This document shows positions 44,742 to 51,460 of a stretch of 64,000 nt of DNA, piece after piece. Each line of letters begins with the position of its first letter. The first letter of the stretch is position 1. This stretch comes from Lachnospiraceae bacterium (lineage in GTDB: Bacteria > Bacillota > Clostridia > Lachnospirales > Lachnospiraceae). The DNA lies in NCBI GenBank assembly GCA_002892395.1, contig NBBL01000001.1, positions 281,331 to 345,330 of the forward strand, read 5' to 3'. The notes beneath the pieces were generated by a model. The model worked only from the letters and a program-made list of their open reading frames with translations. It did not search any database and had not been told where the DNA came from. The position numbers were made by a program, and so were the translations under genes.

Positions 44742-45730
44742 TCCCCCACGATTCTAAAACACAAAAAAAGGAAAAGCGCCAGCACGGAGCTCAAATACAT
44801 CATGTGAATCCCACGGAGGATATCCTCCGCTTCAATCTCCCGATCCGGATCTCCGATGGTCGGTTTCTCAACCAATGTGCCGAAATAGAATGCATTTCCT
44901 GCCAGCTGAATTCTCAGTGCGCCCGCCGCTGTGCTCTCCATCTGCGCCGCATTCGGACTGGCGTGCTTCCGACGATCCCGCCGGTAAATCCGAAATGCGT
45001 TTCTTGCGTCCAGCCGAAGGAAAAAGGCTGCCGCAATCATCAGCTGCGCGCCGATCCGGGAGGGAACATAATTCGCCACATCATCGAGACGTGCCGCCGC
45101 GGTTCCGAAATATCGGTAACGCTCGTTCCGGTAGGCAATCATGGAATCCATGGTGTTCACCGCCTTGTAGCAGACAGCGCCCACCGGTCCCAGCAATGCC
45201 ATGTAAAACAACGGTGCAATCACCCCGTCGGACGCGCTCTCTGCAACGGATTCCACCGCAGCGCGGCAAATCCCTGCTTCGGAAAGGCGATCGGTATCCC
45301 GCCCGACGATCATCGAGACCGCCTTTTGCGCACCCGAAAGGTCCCCCTTCTGCAAGGGAACAAAGACCGCTGCTCCGGCTCTTGCCAGATCCCGGGCAGC
45401 CAGCATGTACGCACAAAGCACCGTCTCAACCGACAGTCCTGCCAGCGGGTGCAGCCATTCCATCCCCGCAAAGAGAAGGATCGATATTCCCGCTGCGGGC
45501 ATCAGAACCGCCATAACCAGAAGTGCGCCCTTTCTCCTTTGCTTCTTTGGATCGTTCTCCGGGTTCCGCAGCCTCTGCTCCAGAAACGATATCCAGCACC
45601 CCATCCATCGCACCGGATGGGGAATTCCAACCGGATCCCCCACCGCAAAATCCAAAGCAAAGCCAAGGCACATCGCCGGTGCAATATGCTGCAGATACTG
45701 CCGCAGCAGCAGATTCCATGTGCCGCTCAA
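44732..45730 (-). CDS. cbiB: Adenosylcobinamide-phosphate synthase
   Basis: Integral-membrane enzyme that attaches aminopropanol phosphate to adenosylcobyrate. 332 residues with several hydrophobic helices. Conserved N-terminal ALDFAVGDPVGIPHPVRWMG (about 25-44), ASDGVIAPLFYMALLGPVGA near 165, and NTMDSMIAYRNERYRYFG near 190 identify the family. The start is TTG at 45730, overlapping the preceding lipoprotein stop as TTGA. Its substrate linker comes from CobD of the same operon. Confidence 0.93.
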   Translation of the reverse strand: MSGTWNLLLRQYLQHIAPAMCLGFALDFAVGDPVGIPHPVRWMGCWISFLEQRLRNPENDPKKQRRKGALLVMAVLMPAAGISILLFAGMEWLHPLAGLSVETVLCAYMLAARDLARAGAAVFVPLQKGDLSGAQKAVSMIVGRDTDRLSEAGICRAAVESVAESASDGVIAPLFYMALLGPVGAVCYKAVNTMDSMIAYRNERYRYFGTAAARLDDVANYVPSRIGAQLMIAAAFFLRLDARNAFRIYRRDRRKHASPNAAQMESTAAGALRIQLAGNAFYFGTLVEKPTIGDPDREIEAEDILRGIHMMYLSSVLALFLFLCFRIVGEWI

Positions 45731-46515
45731 TTCACCTGTTTCTCCTCTTCTGTCTGTTCCCTGCTGTTGACTTCGAAAGCCGACGGAACCGCCTTCTTCC
45801 CGGCATCCTTCGAAGACAGATCCGCTGCCTGCTCATCCGCCTCCGATCCGTCAAGCCGGGGCACATCTGCCTCCCCTGCTGCCTGTCCGGCTCCGGGCGT
45901 CCCGTACTCCGCCTCACAAGCCTTCGGTGCCTTCCCTTCCTCCCGGCGGAAGGAAAGCGTATATTCGATCTCATGGGGACGGCTCATGGCCGTCGTGTCC
46001 GCCGTGACCGAAAGCGGCTCCTGCAGTGTCTGAATCGGAATGTGAAACACAGAATGCTCTTCTTTCACTTCCCCCATATATTTTTTCCCGTCCACCAGCA
46101 TATAATCATAGTGGCTGCTGTTCCAGATCAACAGCACGGTCATAACCCCGTTCTGAACTGTGAGCTCCGTCGGAGTCCGGAGGGAAGCTCTGCCGCTTCC
46201 GCCGCTGAGTGTCACCTCCACCGGATAGATGCCGTCCTCCAGCTTTGCTCCCTGCATGGCAGTTGACTGGGCGACTTCCGACTGCACGCCGGTTGACTGG
46301 TCGGCTTCCGACTGCGCGCCGGTTGATTGGGTGGCTTCCGACTGCACGCCGGTTGACTGGGCGGCTTCCGACTGCGCATCGGTTGACTGCACGGCTTCCG
46401 ACTGCACGCCGGTTGATTGGGCGGCTGCTCCCCTTCCGCAGGCGGTTCCAAACATCAAACACAAAAGTAAAACCAAAAATCGGTCTGTTCTGCTTCTTAC
46501 AACTCTGCTTCTCAC
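45727..46515 (-). CDS. Riboswitch-proximal lipoprotein with NEAT-like domain
   Basis: First gene of the cobalamin operon; 262 residues. A basic, hydrophobic N-terminus (DRFLVLLLCLMFGTAC) gives a probable lipoprotein signal with C26. Residues about 31-90 are a run of decapeptides of the type AQSTGVQSEA. Residues about 92-190 form a beta-rich domain (EDGIYPVEVTLSGGSGRASL, SSHYDYMLVDGKKY, HEIEYTLSF) like NEAT ligand-binding domains, with tyrosines arranged as in the heme-binding YxxxY pattern. The C-terminus is acidic and low in complexity. The start is GTG at 46515 with GAGGAG 5 bases ahead. A longer open frame to 46770 runs through the riboswitch and its terminator and is rejected. Confidence 0.78.
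   Translation of the reverse strand: MRSRVVRSRTDRFLVLLLCLMFGTACGRGAAAQSTGVQSEAVQSTDAQSEAAQSTGVQSEATQSTGAQSEADQSTGVQSEVAQSTAMQGAKLEDGIYPVEVTLSGGSGRASLRTPTELTVQNGVMTVLLIWNSSHYDYMLVDGKKYMGEVKEEHSVFHIPIQTLQEPLSVTADTTAMSRPHEIEYTLSFRREEGKAPKACEAEYGTPGAGQAAGEADVPRLDGSEADEQAADLSSKDAGKKAVPSAFEVNSREQTEEEKQVN
46258..46437 (-). repeat. Six 30-bp tandem repeats inside the lipoprotein gene
   Basis: About six imperfect copies of a 30-base unit (core GCCGGTTGACTGGGCGGCTT on the plus strand) coding for decapeptides such as AQSTGVQSEA. The length is a multiple of three, so copy-number change would lengthen or shorten the stalk between lipid anchor and ligand-binding domain without breaking the frame. Confidence 0.85.
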
Positions 46516-46569
46516 AGCTCTCCTCTCCCCGACAGGCTCCGCCCGCCCGGCGATCTCGTCTTTTTTTAA

Positions 46570-46600
46570 AACAAAAAGCCGCCCAAAGTGTTCCGGCGGC
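46570..46600 (-). terminator. Terminator arm of the cobalamin riboswitch
   Basis: Stem GCCGCC/GGCGGC (46595-46600 with 46578-46583) followed on the minus strand by TTTTTGTTTT, located 87 bases after the aptamer and before the first operon gene. Its position makes it the likely expression platform: with B12 bound, transcription would end here. Confidence 0.8.
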
Positions 46601-46686
46601 ATCAAAAGAACAGAGATCCGATTTGGATTTCTCTCTGAACAGTTGGACGAGACCAGGCACTCGTGGTCTCTACTCCGTAGGAACAG

Positions 46687-46857
46687 GCTGCGGCAGGTTT
46701 CCTGGCTCAAAGATCGCCGTGTGAGAATGCCTTCCCGGTACCTTGGCACCAGTGACTTCTTCTTCCTCACACTCCCTTTTTACAGTGACGAGTTCGCGCA
46801 GGCCCTTCACCTGCTTCCCTATTATCCGTTCCGCTGAGTTCGCGGCGGCACCGCAGC
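46687..46857 (-). promoter_or_regulatory. Cobalamin riboswitch
   Basis: A full cobalamin aptamer on the minus strand. P1 is closed by GCTGCGG (46851-46857) pairing with CCGCAGC (46687-46693). Between them are the conserved stretches GGGAAGCAGGTGAAG, the CACTGT element, AAGTCACTGG, CCGGGAAGGC and the B12 box GAGCCAGGAAACCTGCC (46692-46708). It controls the fifteen-gene operon below it and should repress it when cobalamin is plentiful. A hairpin GAGACCA/TGGTCTC lies just downstream and could take part in the antiterminator. Confidence 0.95.
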
Positions 46858-46960
46858 TTCGATTCAATTGTAAGTTTCGATCCTATTGTAACCAGTTTTT
46901 CAGGAAAAGAATACCACTTTTTTCGACCGGACTTTTTCAAGCCCGGAGACAGGGGTCCCG

Positions 46961-47010
46961 TCGAAAAAGGTGCGGCCCCGAGACCTGCTGTCTGCCCGGA
47001 TCCACACCTT
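46961..47010 (-). terminator. Terminator of the nfnAB transcript
   Basis: 9-bp stem AAGGTGTGG/CCGCACCTT (47002-47010 with 46967-46975, one G-U pair) followed by TTTTTCGA on the minus strand. A second weaker hairpin (CCGGGCTT/AAGTCCGG) follows at about 46928-46947. The main stem lies about 210 bases after the nfnB stop and before the riboswitch. Confidence 0.72.
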
Positions 47011-47039
47011 GATATTCCCCTACCGCTTTGATTGCTGTC

Positions 47040-47210
47040 GCAGCCCTTCATTCCTTTTGTTTGCCGCGTTTCGTCTGCCGCGTTTTGTTTGTTACTTTTT
47101 GTTTGCTGCTGTTTGTTTCCTGCTGTTTGTTTCCTGCGTTTTGTTTGCCACGTTTTGTCTGCTGCGTTTTGTTTGCTGCTGTTTGTTTGCTGCTGTTTGT
47201 GGGTTCCTTC
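47040..47210 (-). repeat. A-rich degenerate repeat in the nfnAB 3' untranslated region
   Basis: On the plus strand a string of near-repeats such as GTTTGCTGCTGTTTGTTT, CCTGCTGTTTGTTT and TGCGTTTTGTTTGC fills the space between the nfnB stop and its terminator. On the transcribed strand this is an AAACA/GCAGC-rich RNA poor in U. No gene with a ribosome-binding site is visible on either strand. Role unknown. Confidence 0.7.
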
Positions 47211-47216
47211 GTCTGT

Positions 47217-48608
47217 TCAGGCTCTCCGACCTCTCAGGTACTCGTCAATTCCCTTCGCCGCAGCCTTCCCGGCTCCCATTGCGAGAATCACCGTCGCCGC
47301 GCCGGAGACGGCATCACCCCCTGCAAATACGCCTTCCCGACTGGTTCCCCCCAGTTCCTCATCTGCGGCAATGCAGCCTCTGCGATTGACCTCCAGCCCC
47401 TCTGTGGTGGACGCAATCAGCGGATTCGGGGACGTACCCAGCGCCATAATCACCGTATCCACCTCAATTTCTTCCTCGCTTCCTGCAATCGGAATCGGCC
47501 TTCTTCGTCCGCTGGCATCCGGCTCTCCCAGTTCCATATGGATGACCCGGATCCCCCTGACCCAACCGCTTTCATCCACAAGAATCTCTGTCGGATTGGT
47601 CAGAAGATTGAAGATAATCCCCTCCTCCTTTGCGTGGTGCACCTCCTCCGCACGGGCCGGAAGCTCCTCCAGACTCCTTCGGTAAATGATATGTGTCTCC
47701 GCTCCGAGACGAAGGGCCGTCCTGGCGGCATCCATCGCCACATTGCCGCCTCCGACCACTGCCGCCTTTTTGCCGCAGTGGATGGGTGTGTCGTACTCCG
47801 GACGAAAGGCCTTCATCAGATTGTTCCGCGTCAGGAATTCATTGGCAGAAAACACCCCGCTGGCAGTTTCTCCCGGAATGTGCATAAACATCGGAAGACC
47901 CGCGCCGGAGCCGATAAACACCGCCTCGTATCCCTCCTCCTCCATCAGTTCATCGATGGAAACCGTCTTTCCGATGATGGTGTCGGTCTCAATCCTGACA
48001 CCCAGCTTTCTGACATTGTCCACCTCGTGTGCCACCACACTGTCCTTGGGAAGACGAAACTCCGGGATTCCGTACACCAGCACGCCGCCCGCTTCATGCA
48101 GCGCTTCGAAAATCGTGACGTCATACCCAAGCTTTGCCAGGTCGCCGGCGCAGGTCAGCCCTGCCGGTCCGGAACCGATGACCGCAACCTTCTGGCCGTT
48201 TGGCTTTGAAGGATTTTCCGGAACCAGGTTGTGCTCTCTGGACCAATCTCCTACGAAACGCTCCAGCTTTCCGATGGCCACCGGCTCTCCCTTGATTCCC
48301 CGGACACAGACTCCCTCACACTGCGTCTCCTGCGGACAGACACGACCGCAGATGGACGGGAGGGAGGAGCTCTTTGCAATGACTCCCGCCGCGGTCTCAT
48401 GATTGCCTGCCTTCACCGCCTGAATAAAGCCGGGAATATCAATGGATACGGGACATCCTGCCACACAGCGGGGATTTTTACAGTTCAGACAGCGAGCCGC
48501 CTCAATCATCGCCTCCTCCTCGGCGTAGCCGAGACAGACCTCTTCAAAATTTGTGGCGCGTGTCTTTGGATCCTGCTCCTTAACCGGCACTCTGTTCATT
48601 CCGTTCAT
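47217..48608 (-). CDS. nfnB: NADH-dependent reduced ferredoxin:NADP+ oxidoreductase subunit B
   Basis: Large subunit of the electron-bifurcating transhydrogenase NfnAB, related to the glutamate synthase small subunit. 463 residues. N-terminal cysteine sets CLNCKNPRCVAGCP near 40 and CGRVCPQETQCEGVC near 87 bind [4Fe-4S] clusters. FAD-binding GSGPAGLTCAGDLAKLG near 145 is followed by EAGGVLVYGIPEFRLPK; the NADPH Rossmann loop VGGGNVAMDAARTALRLG lies near 285. Could be annotated as glutamate synthase, but the adjacent NfnA and the lack of a large GltB subunit favour Nfn. ATG at 48608 forms a TGATG junction with nfnA. Confidence 0.9.
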   Translation of the reverse strand: MNGMNRVPVKEQDPKTRATNFEEVCLGYAEEEAMIEAARCLNCKNPRCVAGCPVSIDIPGFIQAVKAGNHETAAGVIAKSSSLPSICGRVCPQETQCEGVCVRGIKGEPVAIGKLERFVGDWSREHNLVPENPSKPNGQKVAVIGSGPAGLTCAGDLAKLGYDVTIFEALHEAGGVLVYGIPEFRLPKDSVVAHEVDNVRKLGVRIETDTIIGKTVSIDELMEEEGYEAVFIGSGAGLPMFMHIPGETASGVFSANEFLTRNNLMKAFRPEYDTPIHCGKKAAVVGGGNVAMDAARTALRLGAETHIIYRRSLEELPARAEEVHHAKEEGIIFNLLTNPTEILVDESGWVRGIRVIHMELGEPDASGRRRPIPIAGSEEEIEVDTVIMALGTSPNPLIASTTEGLEVNRRGCIAADEELGGTSREGVFAGGDAVSGAATVILAMGAGKAAAKGIDEYLRGRRA

Positions 48609-49501
48609 CACGCTTCCCCTCCGCAAATTCCACATCCGCCGTGGTGTGTGGCGCCCTCTTTCATCTTCAGCAGAGCGCGTCCTTCTTCCTCCTGATACAT
48701 TTTCGACCGCTTCATGGCCTGATCGAAATCCACCAGATGTGCGTCAAACTCAGGTCCGTCCACGCAGGCAAACCGGACCTCATTTCCGACAATCAAACGA
48801 CATGCGCCGCACATGCCGGTTCCGTCCACCATGATCGGATTCATGCTGGCAATCGTGGGAATCCCGTATTCCTTCGTGAGTCTTGACACAAACTTCATCA
48901 TAATCATAGGACCGATGGTCACGCAGAGGTCGTAGTGCCTTCCCTGATTTTTCACCAGATCCTCGATCTTTGCCGTCACCATACCGTGGAACCCATAGGA
49001 GCCGTCATCGGTGGCAACGTAGAGATGCTCTCCGCACACGGCGCGCATTTCCTTTTCCAGAATCACCAGATTTTTGGTTTTCGCACCCAGAATCACATCG
49101 GCAGTGACCCCCTGCTCCTTCAACCATTTTACCTGCGGATATACAGGAGCGGTTCCCACGCCGCCGGCGACAAAAAGAATCCGCATATTCCGAAGCTCCT
49201 CCGGTGTCTTGCCGGTCAGCTCGCTGGGCCGTCCCAGCGGTCCCACCACATCGCGGAAATACTCGCCTTCCTTCAGTAAGGCCATGCGCATTGAGCTGGC
49301 TCCCACCTCCTGAAAGACGATGGTAATCAGTCCCTCCTCCCGGTGGTAGTCGCAAATCGTCAGCGGAATGCGTTCTCCGAAGGCATCCATCTTCACAATC
49401 AGAAATTCCCCCGGAAGACATTTGCTTGCGATGCGTTTCGCCTCCAGATCCATGAGCCAGATCCGATCGGCCAATTTTTGTTTTTTGCGTATTTTATACA
49501 T
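48608..49501 (-). CDS. nfnA: NADH-dependent reduced ferredoxin:NADP+ oxidoreductase subunit A
   Basis: Small subunit of NfnAB, a ferredoxin-NADP reductase/PyrK-like protein of 297 residues. FAD domain at about 1-100, NAD-binding FVAGGVGTAPVYPQVKWL near 110, and a C-terminal [2Fe-2S] site formed by DGTGMCGACRLIVG, FACVDGPEFDAHLVDFD and the terminal CGICGG. NfnAB couples reduced ferredoxin and NADH to NADPH formation in anaerobes. It has its own promoter and lies first in a two-gene operon. Confidence 0.9.
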   Translation of the reverse strand: MYKIRKKQKLADRIWLMDLEAKRIASKCLPGEFLIVKMDAFGERIPLTICDYHREEGLITIVFQEVGASSMRMALLKEGEYFRDVVGPLGRPSELTGKTPEELRNMRILFVAGGVGTAPVYPQVKWLKEQGVTADVILGAKTKNLVILEKEMRAVCGEHLYVATDDGSYGFHGMVTAKIEDLVKNQGRHYDLCVTIGPMIMMKFVSRLTKEYGIPTIASMNPIMVDGTGMCGACRLIVGNEVRFACVDGPEFDAHLVDFDQAMKRSKMYQEEEGRALLKMKEGATHHGGCGICGGEA

Positions 49502-49617
49502 GATTCCGCTCCTTTTTTGCCTGTGCTTCCGCTGTTCTTCCAGTTCCCTCCGCTCCCGCAGCTTCTGCTTTGTATCTCCGTTTCTTAAGCTTCCTGCCTG
49601 CGGTCATTTTTATAGAT

Positions 49618-49646
49618 AAAATACGACATTAACAAATTTTTGTCAA
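49618..49646 (-). promoter_or_regulatory. Promoter of nfnAB with an overlapping palindrome
   Basis: -35 TTGACA (49641-49646) and -10 TATTTT (49618-49623) with a 17-base spacer on the minus strand. The -35 box is part of an imperfect palindrome TTGACAAAAATTTGTTAA, a candidate operator. The base composition here is far more AT-rich than the flanking genes. Confidence 0.65.
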
Positions 49647-49682
49647 TATGACACGAGAACCCGTTCTATTATGCATTTTTTT

Positions 49683-49742
49683 TATAAAAAAAGCAGATGA
49701 CAGACTCTTTCGGCTTACTGGTTTCAGCCCGGTTCTGTCATC
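49683..49742 (-). terminator. Terminator after scpA
   Basis: Perfect 9-bp stem GATGACAGA/TCTGTCATC (49734-49742 with 49696-49704, wide loop), then TGCTTTTTTTAT on the minus strand. It ends the transcript that carries dacA, the phosphoesterase gene and scpA. Confidence 0.85.
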
Positions 49743-49787
49743 TCCTGTTCTCATGCTGTCTTCTGCCCGGTTCTCCCGGACAGGGTC

Positions 49788-50588
49788 TCAAAGCTCCTCT
49801 GCAATGCTCAGCTCAAAGTCGTCCTCCCGGTCCATGCTCTCCTGAGTCTCAATCGAAATATCATCCCCCGGCGTCTCCTGATAGGCGCGGATCTTTCCGG
49901 CCTTCATCAGTTCCAGAACTGCCAGAAAAGTGACCACCAGCTCTGTCTTTGAGCTCTGCCGATCCAACAGAGCCCGAAACGAAAACCGCCGGTGCGTTTT
50001 CGCATAGCGGATCAGGGATCCCAGCTTTTTCCGCATGCTGACCGGCTCTTTTCGGATGGTCCCGAAGCGGCTTCTCTCCGGATCCACTCGATACGCCCTC
50101 TGCTTCATGACCTGCTCAAACACAAGCTGCAGCCGAAAGAGTGTGACCTCCGAGAACAGCGCGTCCAAATCAACCGGCTGGGTCCATCCGGTCACCTCCT
50201 TCGGAAGCGCTGGCTCCCGATACAAAACCTGCAACGCATCGAATTCCCGATCCGCCAGCTTCTCCGCCATCAGCTTGTACTTTTTGTATTCCAGCAGGCG
50301 CTCCACCAGCTCCGCCCGCGGATCCGCCTCTTCCCCTGTCTCCTCATCAATCTCCCGCGGCAGAAGCATCCTCGCCTTGATATCCAAAAGTGTCGCCGCC
50401 ATCAGGAGAAACTCCGACATCAGATCCAGGTTTTGCTTCTCCATGGCTGCCATGTACGCCATGTACTGGTCGGTGATCTGTGCGATGGGAATATCATAAA
50501 TATTGACCTTGTCCTTTTCGATCAGGTGGAGCAGAAGATCCAGCGGCCCTTCAAACTTTTCCAGTCGAACAAACAGCTCCTCCGACAT
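49788..50588 (-). CDS. scpA: Segregation and condensation protein A
   Basis: Kleisin subunit of bacterial condensin, bridging Smc heads together with ScpB. 266 residues. N-terminal VRLEKFEGPLDLLLHLIEKDKVNIYDIPI is the classic ScpA start; FLLMAATLLDIKARMLLP near residue 55 and a C-terminal winged helix (VTFLAVLELMKAGKI) follow. ATG at 50588 overlaps the phosphoesterase stop (TGATG); a longer frame extends into that gene without similarity. Its usual neighbour scpB is 21 kb away. Confidence 0.94.
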   Translation of the reverse strand: MSEELFVRLEKFEGPLDLLLHLIEKDKVNIYDIPIAQITDQYMAYMAAMEKQNLDLMSEFLLMAATLLDIKARMLLPREIDEETGEEADPRAELVERLLEYKKYKLMAEKLADREFDALQVLYREPALPKEVTGWTQPVDLDALFSEVTLFRLQLVFEQVMKQRAYRVDPERSRFGTIRKEPVSMRKKLGSLIRYAKTHRRFSFRALLDRQSSKTELVVTFLAVLELMKAGKIRAYQETPGDDISIETQESMDREDDFELSIAEEL

Positions 50589-51460
50589 CACACACCTGCT
50601 CTTTTCAAATGCACTGCGACAATCTGCGGCCGATTGTTGATTCTCACATTGACACTGTGCGTGCCCAGTCCCGGGCTCACAATCATGAGCTTTCCCCACC
50701 TTTCATGGATTCCCCGAACATTTTTTTGAAAAAAACCAATTTGGGGCGTCATGAGGCCGATTCCCCCGGGAAGGCAGATGGTTCCTCCGTGAAAATGTCC
50801 TGACAGCGTGAGATCCGCGCCCCAAGCTGCATACGCCTCGTGAAAGGCCGGAGAATGTGCCAGCAAAAGCTGAAAGTGTCCGGAATCCGCCCGCCCCACA
50901 TGCGCGTCCAGATATGCCTTTTTCATCCGCTCTCTGCTGCACTTTTTGTAAAAATTTTCGGTGATGCAAAGCCCCGTGACACGGAGATCCCGGAATAGCA
51001 GGGCGGATCGATCTCTCAGCAAAATGACCCCCATCTCAAACAGCGCCGCCTTTAGTTCGGCGCCCAGAGTTCCGTAGTGTTTCCGGTCCCGAAACAGACG
51101 CGCCTCATGATTCCCTTCTGCATAGCAAACCGGCCAGCGCTCTGTCAGCTGTCTGCACAGCGCGCAGGTTGAACGGATTTCCGCCTTTTTCTTCACCGTC
51201 ATCATATCGCCGCCAATCAAAACCGCATCCGGCTGTACGCTCTCAATCGCAGCCAACAGCCTCTTTTGTTTTTCTCCAAATCGGCAGTCATGCAAATCGG
51301 AAAGAAACACAAGCGTTCTGTCCCCTTTTAATTTGTGACTTGTCACTGTGTAGTGAGCAATGGTCAGACTGTTTCGTTCCCGCTCTGACTCTGCCCAGGC
51401 CAAAGCCCCTCCGACCCCTGCCAACGCCGCGATTTTGAGCCATGCTCTTTTAGTTCTCAA
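50588..51460 (-). CDS. Membrane-associated metallophosphoesterase
   Basis: Calcineurin-type phosphoesterase of about 290 residues; substrate unknown. A short hydrophobic segment (LKIAALAGVGGALAWA) near the N-terminus may anchor it. All metal motifs are present: FLSDLHDCRFG (motif I), IGGDMMTV (II), EGNHEARLF (III), LLLAHSP and LSGHFHGG (IV-V). It resembles YaeI/YkuE-like enzymes acting on lipid or nucleotide phosphates. The start is uncertain: TTG at 51460 has GGAAGG 8 bases ahead and overlaps dacA by 11 bases; ATGs at 51478 and 51493 lack a clear site. Coupled to scpA. Confidence 0.85.
   Translation of the reverse strand: MRTKRAWLKIAALAGVGGALAWAESERERNSLTIAHYTVTSHKLKGDRTLVFLSDLHDCRFGEKQKRLLAAIESVQPDAVLIGGDMMTVKKKAEIRSTCALCRQLTERWPVCYAEGNHEARLFRDRKHYGTLGAELKAALFEMGVILLRDRSALLFRDLRVTGLCITENFYKKCSRERMKKAYLDAHVGRADSGHFQLLLAHSPAFHEAYAAWGADLTLSGHFHGGTICLPGGIGLMTPQIGFFQKNVRGIHERWGKLMIVSPGLGTHSVNVRINNRPQIVAVHLKRAGV

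Noticed and set aside
46258..46437. Possible CRISPR or regulatory repeat
   Set aside because: 30-bp period in frame with a protein-coding decapeptide; no spacers.
46861..46930. Promoter for the cobalamin riboswitch transcript
   Set aside because: Two TACAAT boxes are present, but no acceptable -35 at 16-18 bases could be found, so none is listed.
47217..49501. Glutamate synthase small subunit plus unrelated reductase
   Set aside because: The paired genes with these iron-sulfur motifs match the NfnAB complex better, and no large glutamate synthase subunit is nearby.
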